Of a stretch of 64,000 nt of DNA, positions 25,145 to 33,742 are shown one piece after another (within the stretch, counting starts at the first letter, position 1; each line of letters starts with the position of its first letter). The stretch covers positions 62,001 through 126,000 of the forward strand of contig NZ_MVDE01000003.1 of the NCBI RefSeq assembly GCF_002843385.1, given 5' to 3'. Position numbers and translations under genes: made by a program. Under the pieces are notes generated by a model. That model had not been told where the DNA came from. It saw only the letters and a program-made list of their open reading frames with translations, and did no database searches. The DNA is from Labilibaculum manganireducens (GTDB taxonomy: Bacteria; Bacteroidota; Bacteroidia; Bacteroidales; Marinifilaceae).

Positions 25145-25765
25145 TTATTTGCTGTGGCGCTCTACCAAAAGATTAACAACTTCTTCCAACTTATAATCCT
25201 TCGCTGCAAGGAGCACCAGGTAATGAAACATCAGATCAGCAGCTTCACCCATAAATAAATCTTTATTATCATCCTTGGCTTCAATCACGAGCTCAACGGC
25301 CTCTTCACCTACTTTTTGAGCAATTTTATTGATTCCTTTGTTGAAAAGACTTGCGGTATAAGATTTCTCAGACAAATTCTTCTTTCTCTCAGTAATTACC
25401 TGCTGCAACTGCAATAAAAAATCAATGGATGATGCTTTGTTCTCTTCCTGCCAGCAAGTGTCCGTGCCTTTGTGACAAACCGGACCTACCGGAGCCACTT
25501 TTATCAGTAAAGTGTCATTATCACAATCTAAGCTTAAATCTTTCAACTCAAGAAAATTACCGCTTTCTTCTCCTTTGGTCCAAAGTCTTTGCTTACTCCG
25601 GCTGTAAAATGTCACTTTTCCGGACTCTATTGTTTTTTCATACGATTCCTTATTCATGTATCCCAGCATCAACACCTTTTGTGTTTTTACATCTTGAATA
25701 ATAGCTGGAACAAGTCCTTCTCCTTTTTCGAAATCAATTTGGTTTGTCAGATCTTTAAAATTCAT
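25145..25765 (-). CDS. hisIE: Bifunctional phosphoribosyl-AMP cyclohydrolase / phosphoribosyl-ATP diphosphatase
   Basis: 206 residues. The HisI half (1-~115) shows the zinc-site residues in FYSRSKQRLWTKGEESGN, SLDCDNDT and GPVCHKGTDTCW; the HisE half (~120-206) shows QKVGEEAVELVIEAK and the all-helical MazG-like fold. It performs steps 2 and 3 of histidine synthesis. It is the last gene of the operon, 20 bases after hisF. Confidence 0.95.
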   Translation of the reverse strand: MNFKDLTNQIDFEKGEGLVPAIIQDVKTQKVLMLGYMNKESYEKTIESGKVTFYSRSKQRLWTKGEESGNFLELKDLSLDCDNDTLLIKVAPVGPVCHKGTDTCWQEENKASSIDFLLQLQQVITERKKNLSEKSYTASLFNKGINKIAQKVGEEAVELVIEAKDDNKDLFMGEAADLMFHYLVLLAAKDYKLEEVVNLLVERHSK

Positions 25766-25785
25766 CTTTTATAATTGTGGTTCGT

Positions 25786-26541
25786 TTATATTCTAACTGG
25801 TATATTTTTACTTTTTAGATAATTTTTCAAATTGGGAATTTCTATTTCCTTAAAATGAAAAACACTTGCCGCCAAAGCAGCATCAGCCTTCCCTTCGGTA
25901 AATGTATCGGCAAAATGTTCCATATTTCCTGCTCCACCCGAGGCTATAATAGGAATATTGATCATCTCAGATAGCTTTGCCAAAGTCTCATTTGCGAATC
26001 CATTTTTGGTTCCATCGTGATTCATTGAGGTAAACAAGATTTCTCCTGCGCCTAATCTCTCCGCCTCCAAAATCCAATCGAACAGGTCAATTCCTGTTGC
26101 AAGTCTTCCGCCATTCAAATAGACTTCCCATTTGCCATCAGCAAAGCGGGCATCTACAGCAACAACAACGCACTGACTTCCGAATCGGGAAGCCAAATCT
26201 GAGATTAACTTCGGATTTCGAACTGCAGAAGAATTTATCGAAACCTTATCAGCTCCGGCATTCAACAGAACGCCAACATCCTCCGGAGTGGAAATGCCTC
26301 CCCCAACCGTAAAAGGTATATTTAGTTCTTTGGCTACTTTTTGCACCAAATCAACAAGCGTTTTCCTCTTTTCATGAGTGGCCGTAATGTCTAAAAAAAC
26401 TAACTCATCGGCTCCTTGCTCTGCATAATATGCAGCCAGCTCAACAGCATCACCCGCATCTCTTAAGTCAACAAAATTAACTCCCTTAACTGTTCTTCCG
26501 TCTTTTACATCCAAACAGGGTATTATTCGTTTCGATAGCAT
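25786..26541 (-). CDS. hisF: Imidazole glycerol phosphate synthase, cyclase subunit
   Basis: 251 residues, a TIM barrel. The two catalytic aspartates are in [14 protein letters not shown] and [16 protein letters not shown]; phosphate sites are TVGGGIST and ASGGAGN. It takes ammonia from HisH to convert PRFAR into imidazole glycerol phosphate and AICAR. Separated from hisA by two bases, so translation is probably coupled. Confidence 0.96.
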   Translation of the reverse strand: MLSKRIIPCLDVKDGRTVKGVNFVDLRDAGDAVELAAYYAEQGADELVFLDITATHEKRKTLVDLVQKVAKELNIPFTVGGGISTPEDVGVLLNAGADKVSINSSAVRNPKLISDLASRFGSQCVVVAVDARFADGKWEVYLNGGRLATGIDLFDWILEAERLGAGEILFTSMNHDGTKNGFANETLAKLSEMINIPIIASGGAGNMEHFADTFTEGKADAALAASVFHFKEIEIPNLKNYLKSKNIPVRI

Positions 26542-26543
26542 AT

Positions 26544-27275
26544 TTACAGGATAAATTCGTTAACCAATTCATTCATGTCAATTCGTTTTTCGTAAATTGC
26601 TTTGCCGATAATCACTCCCCAACAACCAATTTCATTCAAAATACGAACATCTTCAATATTACCAACACCTCCGCTTGCAACCAGTTCTAAACCAGGAAAC
26701 TCTTTCATTACCGATTGATACAACTCAACAGCTGGTCCCTGCAGCATTCCATCTTTCGAAATATCTGTACAGATTACTGTTTTAACGCCTTTTCTCTGAT
26801 AATTCTCTAAAAATTTGAACAAGTGATAATCCGAATCTTCTTTCCAACCAGAAATTGAAACCATTTCGTTTCGAACATCAGCTCCCAAAATCATTTTTTC
26901 AGATCCGTATTTACCCATCCATTTTTCGAACAGTTCAGGATTCGAAACGGCAATACTGCCACCTGTAACCTGATTCGCTCCGCACTGAAAAGCCAATTCA
27001 ATATCTTCATCAGATTTTACTCCTCCGCCAAAATCGATTTTCAGATTGGTTCCGGAAGCCACTCTCCGCAACACTTCCGAATTGCAAATATGTCCTGATT
27101 TTGCACCTTCCAAATCGACCAAATGCAAACGGGTTATTCCCAATTCTTCAAAACCTTTAGCTATCTGTAATGGATCTTCGCTATATACTTTTTCGGTATC
27201 GTAATCACCTTTTGTTAATCGCACACATCGTCCGTTTATGGTATCGATGGCTGGTATTATTTTTATTTTGGTCAT
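26544..27275 (-). CDS. hisA: ProFAR isomerase
   Basis: 243 residues from the ATG complementary to 27273-27275, giving [20 protein letters not shown], the normal N-terminus; catalytic aspartates are in PAIDTINGR and [12 protein letters not shown]. The reading frame stays open for another 67 codons upstream, but that part translates a heptanucleotide repeat (K/R/E/G only) and is rejected as coding. The enzyme opens the ribose ring in step 4 of histidine synthesis. A repeat-filled 220-base gap separates it from hisH, unlike the tight spacing elsewhere in the operon. Confidence 0.95.
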   Translation of the reverse strand: MTKIKIIPAIDTINGRCVRLTKGDYDTEKVYSEDPLQIAKGFEELGITRLHLVDLEGAKSGHICNSEVLRRVASGTNLKIDFGGGVKSDEDIELAFQCGANQVTGGSIAVSNPELFEKWMGKYGSEKMILGADVRNEMVSISGWKEDSDYHLFKFLENYQRKGVKTVICTDISKDGMLQGPAVELYQSVMKEFPGLELVASGGVGNIEDVRILNEIGCWGVIIGKAIYEKRIDMNELVNEFIL

Positions 27276-27316
27276 TTTTTTTAGATATAAGACATGAGAC
27301 ATGAGATATGAGATTT

Positions 27317-27493
27317 GCCCCCCACAACAGCTAAAGCAGTTGGCAGCGCAGAAAACCTTTCTCCTTTTTCCTTTCACCTTTTCCCTTTTTCCTTTTTCCT
27401 TTCTCCTTTCTCCTTTCTCCTTTCTCCTTTCACCCTTTACCTTAAAAATCCCCACAACAACGAAAGAAGCTGGCAAAACAGAAAACCTTTTCC
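27317..27493. repeat. Heptanucleotide (GGAGAAA)n tract flanked by direct repeats, inside the his operon
   Basis: On the minus strand the centre is four to five tandem GGAGAAA/GGAAAAA heptamers within an A/G-only tract. On both sides lie related ~42-base segments, CCCCACAACAGCTAAAGCAG at 27317 and CCCCACAACAACGAAAGAAG at 27448, each ending CAGAAAACCTTT. The A/G words resemble the 11.2-11.5 kb array. The tract separates hisH from hisA. Confidence 0.75.
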
Positions 27494-27495
27494 CT

Positions 27496-28086
27496 TTACA
27501 GATTGATAAAATTTTCGAGTATCCTAACTCCTACTTCTCCCGATTTTTCGGGATGAAACTGACAGGCATAAAAATTATCTTTCTGAAGAGATGCGCTAAA
27601 ATTTAAAATATAGTCACAAGATGCAACAGTTTCTTCCGAACAAGGCACATAGTAAGAATGTACAAAATAGGCAAATTCCATTTCAGAGACTCCTTTAAAC
27701 AAACTGCCTTTTAGTTCCTCCAACTGATTCCAGCCCATGTGCGGCACTTTGCGTTCATTGGTAAAGCGTTTTACTTGCAGCGGAAAAATACCCAATCCTT
27801 TTGTATTACTTTCCTCGGAGCTTTCGCACATCAGCTGCATTCCCAAACAAATACCCAGCACAGGCTGTGTTAATTGAGGAATCAATTGATCCAAGCCATT
27901 CTTCCGAAGCGAATTCATAGCCCAGGCGGCTTCACCAACTCCGGGAAATATCACTTTATCTGCACTGCGAATCACTTCTTCATCATTTGAAACAACAGGT
28001 GTAATTCCCAGACGCTCAAAAGCATATTTTACAGATTGAATATTTCCTGCATCATAATCGATGATAACAATTTTCTGATCTTTCAT
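27496..28086 (-). CDS. hisH: Imidazole glycerol phosphate synthase, glutaminase subunit
   Basis: 196 residues from the ATG at 28084-28086, giving MKDQKIVIIDYDAGN, the normal start; a further upstream start would add 17 residues translated from a short hairpin (CCCGGGAATTCGGGA). The glutamine amidotransferase triad is present: nucleophile Cys in LGICLGMQLM, and His-Glu in CQFHPEKSG. It feeds ammonia to HisF. Confidence 0.95.
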   Translation of the reverse strand: MKDQKIVIIDYDAGNIQSVKYAFERLGITPVVSNDEEVIRSADKVIFPGVGEAAWAMNSLRKNGLDQLIPQLTQPVLGICLGMQLMCESSEESNTKGLGIFPLQVKRFTNERKVPHMGWNQLEELKGSLFKGVSEMEFAYFVHSYYVPCSEETVASCDYILNFSASLQKDNFYACQFHPEKSGEVGVRILENFINL

Positions 28087-28154
28087 TTTATTTAGACTAA
28101 GATGAGAGTCCCGAATTCCCGGGATTAGATAAATCACTTCCCTTACCCATTTAT

Positions 28155-29309
28155 TTAAAGTTTCCCCTTAGTGGACGGCAACTGCAAACAATTTGCGTCT
28201 CTTCGAATCGCCATGCTGATGGCTCTGGCCAAAGCTTTAAAAATGCCTTCTATTTTATGATGCTCATTTTGTCCTTCGGCCTTGATGTTCAGATTGCATG
28301 AAGCTCCATCGGAGAATGACTTAAAAAAGTGGAAAAACATCTCTGTTGGCATTCCTCCAATCATTTCGCGATTGAATTCAGCCTCCCAAACCAACCAGTT
28401 TCTACCTCCAAAATCAATAGCAACCTGCGCCAAACAGTCATCCATCGGCAAACAAAATCCATAACGATCCAATCCCAATTTATTGCCAAGAGCTAACTTA
28501 AATGCTTCTCCCAAAGCAATTGCAGTATCTTCTATGGTGTGATGTTCGTCAACTTCCAAATCGCCTTTTACGGTAACGCTCAAATTAACTCCGGAGTGTT
28601 TGGCAATCTGATCGAGCATGTGATCAAAAAATCCGATTCCTGTATCAAATGTGCCTTTTCCTTCTCCATCCAGATCTAAAACAATTCTAATCTTTGTTTC
28701 GTTCGTATTCCTTTCAACCGTTGCGGTTCGTTCACTTAAGCGCAAAAACTCATATATTTTCTCCCACGATTCTGTGCGTAATTCAATACAAGCTTCCAAT
28801 TCCTGTTTCGATTCCGACAACTCATCATCACCAATATTTCCACTTGATGAAATAAAAATTGCTTTTGCATTCAAATTCTTAGCCAATTCAACATCAGTCC
28901 AACGATCACCAATCACAAACGAATTTTCCAAATCATACTCTTCCGAGAAATACTTTGTTAACAAAGCGATACCTGGTTTTCTTGTTGGTGCATTTTCATG
29001 CGGAAACGTTTTATCGATACATATATCAGCAAATTCGATTCCTTCGCTCAAAAAAGCCTGTATCATTTTATTCTGAGCCGGCCAAAAGGTATCCTCAGGA
29101 TATGAATCGGTTCCCAAACCATCTTGATTGGTAACCATCACCAATTCAAAATCGAGTTGCTTTACAATTTTTGCCAGTCCATTAAAAACACCAGGATAAT
29201 ACTCCAGTTTCTCCAGACTATCCACCTGATAATCAACAGGAGGCTCCAGAATCAATGTTCCATCTCTATCAATAAACAGAACTTTCTTTTTTGTAGTTGT
29301 ATCCTTCAT
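28155..29309 (-). CDS. hisB: Bifunctional histidinol-phosphatase / imidazoleglycerol-phosphate dehydratase
   Basis: 384 residues. N-terminal HAD phosphatase domain with [11 protein letters not shown] (nucleophile Asp), MVTNQDGLG and [14 protein letters not shown]-terminal dehydratase from ~residue 195 with [34 protein letters not shown] and [12 protein letters not shown], whose histidines bind Mn. Same domain order as the E. coli enzyme. It carries out steps 6 and 8. Its start overlaps the end of hisC by four bases. Confidence 0.96.
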   Translation of the reverse strand: MKDTTTKKKVLFIDRDGTLILEPPVDYQVDSLEKLEYYPGVFNGLAKIVKQLDFELVMVTNQDGLGTDSYPEDTFWPAQNKMIQAFLSEGIEFADICIDKTFPHENAPTRKPGIALLTKYFSEEYDLENSFVIGDRWTDVELAKNLNAKAIFISSSGNIGDDELSESKQELEACIELRTESWEKIYEFLRLSERTATVERNTNETKIRIVLDLDGEGKGTFDTGIGFFDHMLDQIAKHSGVNLSVTVKGDLEVDEHHTIEDTAIALGEAFKLALGNKLGLDRYGFCLPMDDCLAQVAIDFGGRNWLVWEAEFNREMIGGMPTEMFFHFFKSFSDGASCNLNIKAEGQNEHHKIEGIFKALARAISMAIRRDANCLQLPSTKGKL

Positions 29310-30373
29310 GATTTCAATTCAAATTTTGTTAATGTATTTTTCAAAATCTCATTTTCCTCCCTTGTACCAATACTAATGCGAACACAGTTTCCCAGACTTT
29401 GAATTTTTGACCGGTCCCGAATAATGATTTCATCGGTAAGCAAATAATCATATAAGCCTCTTGCATCATTCACAAGAATCAAAATAAAATTAGCATCAGT
29501 AGGATATACTTTCTCAACAAAAGACAAATCACTCAAAAAAGTGATCAAAACTTCTCTTTCTGTGATGATATTCTTCACCTGTTCTTCATACAAATCATCA
29601 GCTTCCAATAATTCAAGAGCTTTGGTCTGAGTCAGGCAATTCACATTATAAGGTGGCTTTATTCGATTCAATATATTGATGATTTCCTTTGATGCCAAAC
29701 CAATACCCAAACGAATTCCTGCCATTCCCCATGCTTTTGACAATGTTTGCAGGATCACCAAGTTAGGATAGCTTTCCAGCCTGTCCAACAGACTTTTACC
29801 CGGAGAAAAATCGATATACGCTTCATCAACAATTACAAGTCCAGAAAAACTCTCAAGCAATTCAACAACCTTACTCTCATCCAACAAATTAGCCGTTGGA
29901 TTATTCGGCGAACACAGAAACAACAGTTTCGATTTCTCATCTACAATTGAAAGTACGTCATTTACTTCCGGTTGAAAATCCTTATCAAGCGGTACTTCGC
30001 GATTCTCAATCGCATTGATTCCTGCTGCAACTTCATACATCCCATAGGTTGGCGTACAAATAATTACATTATCGATATTCGGCTCACAAAATGCTCTAAA
30101 CAAAAGATCAATAACCTCATCACTGCCATTTCCAAGAATCATATTTTCAGGATTCACAGCTTTCAATTCTCCCAAACGTGCTTTTAATGTTCTTTGCATA
30201 GGATCCGGATAACGATTTACTCCATTTTCATACGGATTTTCGTTGGCATCCAAAAAGACAGATCCCTTTCCTGAAAATTCATCTCTTGCAGAAGAATACG
30301 GCACCAGTCTTTTCACGTTCTCCCGAACCAATTTGTTCAAGTCTATGCTTGATTTTATTTTTGCTCCCATCAT
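29306..30373 (-). CDS. hisC: Histidinol-phosphate aminotransferase
   Basis: 355 residues, fold-type I PLP enzyme. [47 protein letters not shown] and [18 protein letters not shown] (lysine binding PLP) are all present in order. It overlaps hisD by four bases at its start and hisB by four at its end, so the three genes are translationally coupled. Confidence 0.96.
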   Translation of the reverse strand: MMGAKIKSSIDLNKLVRENVKRLVPYSSARDEFSGKGSVFLDANENPYENGVNRYPDPMQRTLKARLGELKAVNPENMILGNGSDEVIDLLFRAFCEPNIDNVIICTPTYGMYEVAAGINAIENREVPLDKDFQPEVNDVLSIVDEKSKLLFLCSPNNPTANLLDESKVVELLESFSGLVIVDEAYIDFSPGKSLLDRLESYPNLVILQTLSKAWGMAGIRLGIGLASKEIINILNRIKPPYNVNCLTQTKALELLEADDLYEEQVKNIITEREVLITFLSDLSFVEKVYPTDANFILILVNDARGLYDYLLTDEIIIRDRSKIQSLGNCVRISIGTREENEILKNTLTKFELKS

Positions 30374-31662
30374 GAATTCAATTTTATCTTATTCAAACGA
30401 ACCGTTACTGCATTACTGTGAGCATCCAATTGTTCGGCTTTTGCCATAACTTCGATTACAGGCCCCAAATTCAGCAAGCCCTTCTCACTTATTTTTTGGA
30501 AACTGATACTCTTCATAAAAGAGTCCAGACTCACACCGGAATATGCCTTTGCGGCTCCGTTTGTTGGTAAGGTGTGATTGGTTCCAGATGCATAATCGCC
30601 TGCACTTTCCGGAGTATAATTTCCTAAAAAAACAGAACCTGCGTTTTTGATTTCATCAATCAACAAATCTTCATTTTTTACTGATACAATAAGATGTTCC
30701 GGCGCATACGAATTGCTTAATTCAAGAGCTTCTTCCTTTGATTTCACCAAAACAATTTTCGAGTTCTCCAAAGCTTTGGCAGCAACATCTTTTCTCGAAA
30801 GAGCCTGCAATTGTTTTTCAAGTTCTTGTTCAACTCCTTCTATTAGCTGCTCAGCCCAAGTCACTAATACCACCTGACTATCAGCACCATGCTCTGCCTG
30901 AGACAATAAATCTGCGGCAACAAATTCCGGCTCTGCTGTTTCATCAGCCAAAATCATTACCTCCGAAGGTCCCGCCGGCATATCAATTGCTACTCCTATT
31001 CTATTTGCCCGTTGTTTGGCCGCAGTCACATACTGATTTCCCGGTCCGAATATTTTATGAACTTTTGGTATCGATTCGGTTCCATAAGCCATTCCTCCGA
31101 TTGCCTGAATGCCGCCGACCTGAAAAACCCGATCGATTCCTACCAACTTGCAGGCATATAGAATTGCCGGATTAATTTTTCCATTCTTCCCTGGAGGTGT
31201 ACAAAGAACAACCTCTCCACAACCAGCCAATTTTGCAGGAATCCCCAACATTAACACCGTTGAAAACAAAGGAGCACTTCCACCAGGAACATACAAACCA
31301 ACCTTTTCGATTGCTGTTGATTTCCTCCAGCAACAAACTCCTTCACTTGTCTCAATCACCTCAGAATCCTGAAATTGAGCCTCATGAAATGTTCGTATAT
31401 TCTTTGCCGCAATTACCAAAGCTTGTTTTAATTCATCATCAAGCATACTCTCCGATGCATCAATATCTGCTCGGTTAACTTCCGTTTTATTAATATTTAC
31501 GCCATCATACTGCAGGGTATATTTAAACAATGCTTTATCGCCATCCCGTTTTATTTCTCCAAAAACCAGATTTACGGCATCCTCCAACTCATCCACATTA
31601 AAGATAGGACGGGTTAATACACTATTCCAAGATTCTTTCGCCGGGTATTTTATTACTTGCAT
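30370..31662 (-). CDS. hisD: Histidinol dehydrogenase
   Basis: 430 residues, normal length. VGLYVPGGSAPLFSTVLML, GPGNQYVTAAKQ, DMPAGPSEVMILADE and LLSQAEHGADSQ (zinc and NAD sites) are clear, as is the C-terminal NHTLPT motif. It oxidises histidinol to histidine in the last two steps. 17 bases follow hisG. Confidence 0.97.
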   Translation of the reverse strand: MQVIKYPAKESWNSVLTRPIFNVDELEDAVNLVFGEIKRDGDKALFKYTLQYDGVNINKTEVNRADIDASESMLDDELKQALVIAAKNIRTFHEAQFQDSEVIETSEGVCCWRKSTAIEKVGLYVPGGSAPLFSTVLMLGIPAKLAGCGEVVLCTPPGKNGKINPAILYACKLVGIDRVFQVGGIQAIGGMAYGTESIPKVHKIFGPGNQYVTAAKQRANRIGVAIDMPAGPSEVMILADETAEPEFVAADLLSQAEHGADSQVVLVTWAEQLIEGVEQELEKQLQALSRKDVAAKALENSKIVLVKSKEEALELSNSYAPEHLIVSVKNEDLLIDEIKNAGSVFLGNYTPESAGDYASGTNHTLPTNGAAKAYSGVSLDSFMKSISFQKISEKGLLNLGPVIEVMAKAEQLDAHSNAVTVRLNKIKLNS

Positions 31663-31679
31663 TTTCGTAGGAATTAAAC

Positions 31680-32540
31680 TTACAACACCATTTTCTGAAT
31701 TGGAATAATCAATATTCCTTCTGCACCATTCAATTTTAACTGATCAATGACTCCCCAAAAATCATTCTCATTTATAACAGAGTGAATAGAACTCCATCCT
31801 TCCTGTGCCAAAGGCAATACAGTTGGACTTTTCATTCCAGGCAGCACCTTAATAATATCCTCCACTTTATCATTAGGAGCATTCAGCAAAATATATTTGT
31901 TGTTTTTTGCGGCTAAAACCGATCTCATCCGAAACAGTAATCGTTCCAATATTGCACTCTTCAAATTGCTGATATTTTTATTCGCAACCAAACAGGCCTC
32001 CGAAACCAAAACCTCTTCCACTTCAACCAGTCCATTCTTAAACAATGTACTACCAGAACTCACCAAATCGCAAATTCCATCGGCTAAACCAATATTAGGC
32101 GCAATTTCAACAGAACCGGAAATTACGTGAATTTCACAATCTAAATTATTGGCATCTAAAAACTGCTGCAAGGAATTTGGATAGGAAGTGGCTAATTTTT
32201 TTCCGTTAAAATATTCCAATCCGGTATACTCCACATCTTTCGGCAAAGCCATTGCCAACCGGCACTTCGAAAATCCCAGTTTCTGCAGAACCTCAAGTTC
32301 CTTTTGTTTTTCAATAATTACATTCTCTCCTACGATAGCAATATCTGCAACCCCATCCTGAACGTACTGAGGAATATCAGAATTTCTTAGGTATAAAACT
32401 TCGAGCGGAAAGTTGGAAGCGTTTGCTTTTAACTGATCTTTTCCATTATCGATGGAAATACCACACTCTTTCAAAATCCGCAATGAATCTTCCTGCAGTC
32501 TTCCTGATTTTTGTACTGCAATTGTTAATTTTTCTCCCAT
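31680..32540 (-). CDS. hisG: ATP phosphoribosyltransferase, long form
   Basis: 286 residues: the long, self-regulated type with a C-terminal ACT-like histidine-binding domain (LPGMKSPTVLPL near residue 225), so no HisZ is needed. AVQKSGRLQEDSLRILKECG at the N-terminus and GLADGICDLVSSGSTLFKNG (PRPP loop) are family signatures. It starts the pathway and is the first structural gene after the attenuator; feedback inhibition and attenuation would act together. Confidence 0.96.
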   Translation of the reverse strand: MGEKLTIAVQKSGRLQEDSLRILKECGISIDNGKDQLKANASNFPLEVLYLRNSDIPQYVQDGVADIAIVGENVIIEKQKELEVLQKLGFSKCRLAMALPKDVEYTGLEYFNGKKLATSYPNSLQQFLDANNLDCEIHVISGSVEIAPNIGLADGICDLVSSGSTLFKNGLVEVEEVLVSEACLVANKNISNLKSAILERLLFRMRSVLAAKNNKYILLNAPNDKVEDIIKVLPGMKSPTVLPLAQEGWSSIHSVINENDFWGVIDQLKLNGAEGILIIPIQKMVL

Positions 32541-32581
32541 GGTTAAAATTTTTGGTGCCTTACGGTATCTGTTTCAGGCAT

Positions 32582-32614
32582 AAAAAAACGCCCGACTGTT
32601 ACCAGCGGGCGTTT
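32582..32614 (-). terminator. Attenuator terminator of the his operon
   Basis: On the minus strand AAACGCCCG (from 32614) pairs with CGGGCGTTT (to 32586), with a possible inner CTG/CAG extension, and is followed by a run of seven T (32582-32588 region). It lies between the leader-peptide stop codon and hisG, 42 bases before hisG, where no gene ends, so it must act as a conditional terminator. Its loop holds UGGUAACAGU, which can pair with ACUUACCA just after the His codons of the leader. Confidence 0.85.
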
Positions 32615-32656
32615 AAATGTTAGTTAAAATATCTTTAGAAATACTGCATAACATCC

Positions 32657-32713
32657 TCAGCTCACCGGTTGGTAAGTATAATGATGATGATGATGAATTG
32701 CAGTAAATTTCAT
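32657..32713 (-). CDS. hisL: Histidine operon leader peptide
   Basis: An 18-codon frame, MKFTAIHHHHHYTYQPVS, with five consecutive CAT histidine codons, preceded by the purine-rich GAAAAAAG. It sits about 40 bases before an intrinsic terminator and 117 bases before hisG. This is the classic arrangement in which a ribosome short of His-tRNA stalls on the His run and changes the RNA fold so that transcription continues. ACUGCA inside the frame can pair with UGCAGU just after the stop. The mechanism is established for enterobacteria; here it is inferred from sequence. Confidence 0.9.
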   Translation of the reverse strand: MKFTAIHHHHHYTYQPVS

Positions 32714-32734
32714 TTTTTCTTTTTTGATACGCCA

Positions 32735-32766
32735 CAAAGATTAGTAAAATATTTTAAGCATCCAAA
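32735..32766 (-). promoter_or_regulatory. Candidate his operon promoter
   Basis: On the minus strand TTTG (32766-32763) is followed after 20 bases by AATCTTTG (32742-32735), one mismatch from TAnnTTTG. Transcription would begin near 32728, about 15 bases before the hisL start. Confidence 0.5.
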
Positions 32767-32874
32767 TTCAGACTCAAAGAATTACAATAATATAAACTTA
32801 AATTAACAACACCTGATTTAGGCTGTATGCAATAAATTACATGACATTTTACGACACAAAACCACACCTTACAT

Positions 32875-33079
32875 GGGGGTCATCTCAAAAAAAAAAACAA
32901 TTTTTCTTCTTTATACCCCTTATCGTAATCGTTATAAATACTAAAAACATCATTTTTTATAAATTACCCCCTATTTTTCTGTTGTAGTTTTGATTTTTTT
33001 AATACTTTTACAAAATCAAACTATTAAATATAGGGGTCACATTAAAAAAAAACCACATTTTACAAACCGATACCCCCAC
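32875..33079. promoter_or_regulatory. Cluster of five GGGGT/ACCCC words upstream of glnK
   Basis: In a very AT-rich gap the words ATGGGGGTCA (32873), ATACCCCT (32932), TTACCCCCTA (32964), ATAGGGGTCA (33029) and ATACCCCCA (33069) recur in alternating orientation. Two blocks have the same plan: GGGGTCA, then a run of nine to eleven A, then C-rich ATACCCC about 40-50 bases on. This looks like a repeated operator for the glnK-amtB operon, or the hisG promoter side; the binding protein is unknown. Confidence 0.45.
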
Positions 33080-33147
33080 ATTACGAATGGTCTGATTGAA
33101 ATAAACCATTTTTACTAACTATTGTAGAAAACCTAAATTTTTACCAC

Positions 33148-33304
33148 ATGCAAAAACATTATTTAGCTCTTCGAAACAAAGCCACATTGCATTCCGAAGA
33201 TAAAAAAGAGCAATCCCTTTCTTCAAATTTTCGACAACGGTCGAATTTACGCTTGGTCTAAACCCGAAACCCGAGATTCCTTAATCCGGGGAATCTCGGT
33301 GTTT
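33148..33304 (+). promoter_or_regulatory. Possible structured leader of glnK with a small open frame
   Basis: A 37-codon frame (33148-33261, starting MQKHYLALRNKATLHSE and ending SNLRLV) is followed by a strong hairpin: CCGAGATTCC (33271-33280) pairs with GGAATCTCGG (33290-33299), extended by AAAC/GTTT with one bulge. There is no T run, so it is not a standard terminator. It could be a leader that controls glnK; the peptide has no codon run to suggest which signal. Confidence 0.3.
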
Positions 33305-33359
33305 CAATTAGCCGAAAATGAAAGAGTATGATTTGAGAAACTATTAAAACAATTAGCTC

Positions 33360-33707
33360 ATGAAAAAGATCGAAGCAATTATTCGTAAAACAAAATTTGA
33401 AGAAGTAAAAAAAGGCCTGCACAATATCGGAATTGACTACTTGTCATTCTGGGATGTAAGAGGTGTAGGAAAATCAGTAGAAGAGAGAGTTTATCGAGGT
33501 GTAATCTACGACACCAGCAGTATCGAAAGAACATTAATTTCTTTCATTGTGCGGGATAAATATGTTGATAACTGTATTGTAAGCATTCGTGAAAATGCTT
33601 TCACCGGAGAAATTGGAGACGGTAGAATCTTCGTTTACAATGTTGAGGATGCTTACCGTATTCGAACAGGAGATTCGGGTGATCGTTCCTTATACGACGA
33701 AGAGTAA
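33360..33707 (+). CDS. glnK: P-II nitrogen regulatory protein
   Basis: 115 residues. MKKIEAIIRKTKFEEVKKGL is the standard start; the T-loop YRGVIYD places Y50 at the position of the uridylylated Tyr51 of E. coli P-II; the B-loop FTGEIGDGRIFV and the C-terminal RIRTGDSGD are present. It senses 2-oxoglutarate and ATP/ADP and blocks the ammonium channel encoded 35 bases downstream. The T-loop is somewhat divergent (VGKSVEERV before it). The pairing with amtB is what marks it as GlnK. Confidence 0.93.
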   Translation: MKKIEAIIRKTKFEEVKKGLHNIGIDYLSFWDVRGVGKSVEERVYRGVIYDTSSIERTLISFIVRDKYVDNCIVSIRENAFTGEIGDGRIFVYNVEDAYRIRTGDSGDRSLYDEE

Positions 33708-33742
33708 TCAACAAGCATTTTTCACTATTTAAATTACCTATC

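Noticed and set aside
27276-27476. 67-codon N-terminal extension of hisA
   Set aside because: It translates the heptanucleotide tract into K/R/E/G repeats, while [11 protein letters not shown] is the normal HisA start.
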